Origin: Microbacterium stercoris
GTDB lineage: Bacteria > Actinomycetota > Actinomycetes > Actinomycetales > Microbacteriaceae
Assembly (NCBI RefSeq): GCF_017592545.1
Contig: NZ_JAGFOA010000002.1
Location: 62,001-126,000 of the forward strand
Reading direction: 5' to 3'
Length of the DNA: 64,000 nucleotides
Shown here: piece by piece, positions 60,549-64,000 of the stretch
Layout of the letters: each line of letters opens with the position of its first letter
Numbering within the stretch: position 1 is the stretch's first letter
Notes under the pieces: generated by a model
Database searches by the model: none
Told to the model about the DNA's origin: nothing
Seen by the model: the letters and a program-made list of their open reading frames with translations, nothing else
Made by a program: the position numbers and the translations under genes

Positions 60549-61493
60549 TCAGCTCGCGATCGAGCGGAGGCCCGCGCCGCGCCACGCGCTCGGGGTCATG
60601 CCCGTGTGGCGCCGGAACGCCCGGCTGAAGCCCTCGTCCGACTCGTAGCCGAGCCGCCGCGACGCCTCGGAGACCCGGGTGCCCGAGGCGAGCAGCGCCT
60701 TCGCCGCCTCCATCCGCACCTCCGCGAGGTATCCCGCCGGCGAGCGTCCGAGCGCATCGCGGAACCGCTCGGCGAAGACCGAGCGCGACATCGCCCCGAG
60801 GGCGGCGAGGCTCTCGACGCTCCAGTCGCGGCCGGGATCCGCGTGGATCGCATCCAGCACCCGCGCGAGGAACGGATCGGCGGTGCGCGCCGCCCAGTCG
60901 GCGGGCGCGCAGCCGGATACCGCCCAGGCCCGCAGCGTGGACACGGCGAGCATGGTCGCCATCAGGTCGCAGACCGCACGCCCGCCGCCGACGGCGCATG
61001 CCTGCGCGGCCGCCGGCTCGCCCAGGTGCATCGCGAGAGCCGCGACACCCGGCTCCTGCGCGGCGAACCCGCCGACCGTGAGCACATCCGGAAGCGCGGC
61101 CAGCAGTCGGCTCGTCTCGGGTGCGGGCCGCAGCCGCGCCACGAGGATCACGGAGGCGGCCGCGGCGCGCACACGCAGCGGGGTGGTGCCCAGGGCGAAC
61201 GCCGAGTCGCCCGCATCGAGGTGGGCCGGCGCCGGGCGGTCGGGGCGTCCGCCCCATCCGGCGCAGGCGCGGCGGGGGTGCGCGACGAGCTCGGCGGCGC
61301 CCTCGAGCGTGAAGACCAGCGTGGCGTCGCCCGCGGCCAGGCGGAGGGACTCCCGCGCCGCGAGCGTGTGGCGCGTCATGCCCGCCGAATCCCACTGCAG
61401 GGAGGCGAGCAGCCGGTCCATCCGATCATCGACCGCGTCGTCGGGGCGCGCGACGACGGCGTCCTCGCGCTCATCCGTCGGCACCATCGTCAT
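60549..61493 (-). CDS. AraC family transcriptional regulator
   Basis: A 314-residue protein. The N-terminal cupin-like sensor (HLDAGDSAFALG; a Pro/Arg-rich loop) is of the AraC_binding_6 type with two Cys (CAVGGGRAVC). The C-terminal double HTH has WSVESLAALGAMSRSVFAERF and VSEASRRLGYESDEGFSRAF, ending FRRHTGMTPSAWR. The start is uncertain: ATG at 61493 or 61487, or a downstream one; none has a strong ribosome-binding site. Cupin AraC proteins of this type often control neighbouring MFS exporters. Confidence 0.82.
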   Translation of the reverse strand: MTMVPTDEREDAVVARPDDAVDDRMDRLLASLQWDSAGMTRHTLAARESLRLAAGDATLVFTLEGAAELVAHPRRACAGWGGRPDRPAPAHLDAGDSAFALGTTPLRVRAAAASVILVARLRPAPETSRLLAALPDVLTVGGFAAQEPGVAALAMHLGEPAAAQACAVGGGRAVCDLMATMLAVSTLRAWAVSGCAPADWAARTADPFLARVLDAIHADPGRDWSVESLAALGAMSRSVFAERFRDALGRSPAGYLAEVRMEAAKALLASGTRVSEASRRLGYESDEGFSRAFRRHTGMTPSAWRGAGLRSIAS

Positions 61494-61552
61494 GGCGGGC
61501 CCAACCGCCCACGGCGCGCGTCTATTCCGGCGCGCCGCCGCATCCTCACTCC

Positions 61553-61636
61553 CGCTGACAACACGTGTTCTGAGCGAGAGCACGCCGGATCCGCGCCGAT
61601 CAGGCGTGTCGCCGCTGAGAACACGTGTTTTCAGCG
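61553..61636. repeat. Two copies of a 24-bp palindrome
   Basis: CGCTGA-N2-ACACGTGT-N2-centred sites at 61553-61576 and 61613-61636. The second reads CGCTGAGAACACGTGTTTTC then AGCG and is almost fully symmetric; the first differs at three positions. They lie upstream of the AraC gene and after the stop of the UMF1-type gene. The ACACGTGT core makes each a candidate operator or REP-like element. Confidence 0.65.
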
Positions 61637-61655
61637 AGGGGCGGGGGCGCGGGGC

Positions 61656-63089
61656 TCAGGCGCGCACGTGCGGCGGCAGCTTCACGAACAGCAGCAGCAC
61701 CAGGCCGATCAGCAGGATCACGGCGATGCCGAGCACGCCATAGACGATGCCGCCGAACCAGGCGAGGAACAGCGACCAGGCCAGGGGCGAGAGGAAAGAG
61801 GCGACGCGGCCCGTCGTGGCGTAGAGGCCGAAGATCTCGCCCTGCATGCTCGGCGGGGTGAGGCGCGTGAGCAGTCCGCGGCTGGCGGCCTGCGCCGGGC
61901 CGACGAATGCGCACAGCAGCAGTCCGCACACCCAGAACACGAGGGATCCGAGGTCCTTCAGCAGGAAGACGACGAAGGCCATGGCGACGAGGCCCGACAG
62001 GGCGATGACGATGAGCCGGCGCGGGCCGATGGCGTCGTCGACGCGGCCGGCGAAGATCGTCGAGACGCCCGCGACGAGGTTCGCGGCGAGACCGAAGACG
62101 ATCACCTCGAGGAACGAGAATCCGAAGCCCTGCGCGGCCAGCACGGCGCCGAAGGCGAAGACGCCGGCCAGCCCGTCGCGGTAGACGGCGGCCGCGAGCA
62201 GGAACCAGAAGGCGGGGCGGTTGGTGCGGAAGAGCTTGCGCAGGTTCCGGGCGAGCACTACGTAGGCGTGGAAGAAGCCCGACTTCTCGGCCTCGGCGTA
62301 GGCGGGCGACTCGGGCACGTTGCGGAACATCGGGATCGAGAACACGAGCGTCCACACGGCGCAGATCACCGCGACGAGCTTGTAGGCCAGCGGATTGTCC
62401 TGGCCGAGCCCGAACAGCACAGGAATGCACACGATGAGCGCCGCGACGCCGCCGATGTAGCCGAGGCCCCAGCCGAGTCCCGAGACACGGCCGACCGTCT
62501 TCGGTGTGGAGACCTCCGAGAGGATCGCGTAGTAGCTCACGTTGCCGATCTCGCCGACGACGGCGCCGATCGCGACGGCGAGCGCGCCGAACCAGAAGTA
62601 CTTCGGGTCGGCCTCGACGAAGAAGAGCAGGAACTGGATCAGGGCGATCGAGATCGTGGCGCCGACGAGCCACTTCTTCTTGCTGCCGCGGGCGTCGGCC
62701 TGCTGGCCGAGCACGGGGGCGAGCAGCAGGATCAGGATGCCCGCGGCGAAGTTCGCCCAGCCCCACCACTCCGACAGGTCGGTCAGTCCCTGGCAGTACG
62801 CGCTTGCCATGTACTGCGACTCGTTGCAGTTCATCCAGGTGCCGTCGGCGAGCAGGCCCGACTCGCGCACGTCGGCGGGCAGGAACATCCGCGATGTCAG
62901 GTACAGCGCGATCCAGACGAACGTGAGGATCACCGTGTTGAAGGGCTGCATGGCCCAGTCCCACATGGCCCACGAGGTGACCACCTTGCGGGGGACCGGA
63001 TCCGGATCGATGCCCCGCGCGATGGGTCCGAGTGCTCCGGTGCGCGCGAGGGGAGGCGGGGTGATCTCAGACGGATCGCGGTCGGTCAT
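61656..63089 (-). CDS. UMF1-family (Atg22-like) MFS transporter
   Basis: A 477-residue 12-helix protein. SWAMWDWAMQPFNTVILTFV at about 39-58 and LGQQADARGSKKKWLVG are hallmarks of the UMF1/Vps-Atg22 group; GEIGNVSYYAILSEVSTPK follows. A large outside loop (about 70-105) contains two Cys. Homologues are proposed amino-acid or metabolite exporters; function here unknown. The ATG at 63089 is 6 nt after TAGCCT on the minus strand. Confidence 0.87.
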   Translation of the reverse strand: MTDRDPSEITPPPLARTGALGPIARGIDPDPVPRKVVTSWAMWDWAMQPFNTVILTFVWIALYLTSRMFLPADVRESGLLADGTWMNCNESQYMASAYCQGLTDLSEWWGWANFAAGILILLLAPVLGQQADARGSKKKWLVGATISIALIQFLLFFVEADPKYFWFGALAVAIGAVVGEIGNVSYYAILSEVSTPKTVGRVSGLGWGLGYIGGVAALIVCIPVLFGLGQDNPLAYKLVAVICAVWTLVFSIPMFRNVPESPAYAEAEKSGFFHAYVVLARNLRKLFRTNRPAFWFLLAAAVYRDGLAGVFAFGAVLAAQGFGFSFLEVIVFGLAANLVAGVSTIFAGRVDDAIGPRRLIVIALSGLVAMAFVVFLLKDLGSLVFWVCGLLLCAFVGPAQAASRGLLTRLTPPSMQGEIFGLYATTGRVASFLSPLAWSLFLAWFGGIVYGVLGIAVILLIGLVLLLFVKLPPHVRA

Positions 63090-63156
63090 GCGATGAGGCT
63101 ACGGCCCGCCGGTGAACCGGCAGTGTCGCCACGCTCTCAGCGGATCCCGATGCAAA

Positions 63157-63177
63157 GTTGAGTCAAGTCATATCAAG
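63157..63177. promoter_or_regulatory. HAIR-like HspR site 1
   Basis: GTTGAGT-N7-TATCAAG, against the HspR consensus CTTGAGT-N7-ACTCAAG (11 of 14). It lies just upstream of the dnaK -35. Confidence 0.6.
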
Positions 63178-63183
63178 TTCGCT

Positions 63184-64000
<817 letters not shown>

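Overview
The window is a 64-kb piece of a very GC-rich actinobacterial chromosome. Codon bias, frequent GGATCC/GGATGCG strings, many leaderless genes (TANNNT box 6-7 nt before the start codon), a DUF7882 protein and large families of CTCGCTCGACGAG-type palindromic repeats point to Microbacteriaceae, most likely Microbacterium. This assignment is inference; no rRNA is present.

Layout. 0-1.2 kb: a palindromic repeat array holding a small GIY-YIG nuclease gene. 1.2-5.9 kb: an aminotransferase and a branched-chain 2-oxo acid dehydrogenase operon (E1alpha, E1beta, E2). 6-14 kb: more repeats, then a zinc locus (znuA; znuC-znuB-zur-permease-TIGR03943 protein) with two matching Zur boxes. 14-18 kb: a DNA glycosylase, the zinc-independent rpmB-rpmG-rpsN operon behind a structured leader, a TetR/hydrolase pair and HU. 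18-26.8 kb: a CopD/CtaG fusion, a PIF1-like helicase, a degenerate serine hydrolase, an EamA exporter and a nitronate monooxygenase/MarR pair. 26.9-30.5 kb: the methylcitrate operon prpDBC. 30.6-37.8 kb: small regulators, hydrolases, a flavoprotein disulfide reductase, and Ohr with its TetR.

37.9-51.1 kb is the most distinctive region: one co-directional cluster with less extreme codon use that ends beside the 3' end of tRNA-Gly(CCC). It encodes a LacI regulator, a peptide-type ABC importer (lipoprotein, two permeases, one fused ATPase), three different GH32-clan enzymes (one Tat-exported and levan-fructotransferase-like), a GH172 (DUF2961) enzyme and a PfkB fructokinase. Together these make a plausible complete pathway: an extracellular fructan is converted to short or cyclic difructosides, these are imported, opened and hydrolysed in the cytosol, and the fructose is phosphorylated. 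GH172 is the family founded on a difructose dianhydride I synthase/hydrolase, so I propose difructose-dianhydride (or levan/inulin-derived difructoside) utilisation.

51.4-64 kb: tRNA-Gly, dcd, a phosphonatase-like HAD plus alcohol dehydrogenase pair, YchJ and TfoX-like proteins, a secreted M6 metalloprotease, a divergent His-rich protein/His-rich MarR pair, an MFS exporter with an AraC regulator, a UMF1-type MFS protein, and the start of dnaK with a strong promoter and HAIR-like HspR sites. dnaK is cut by the window end.
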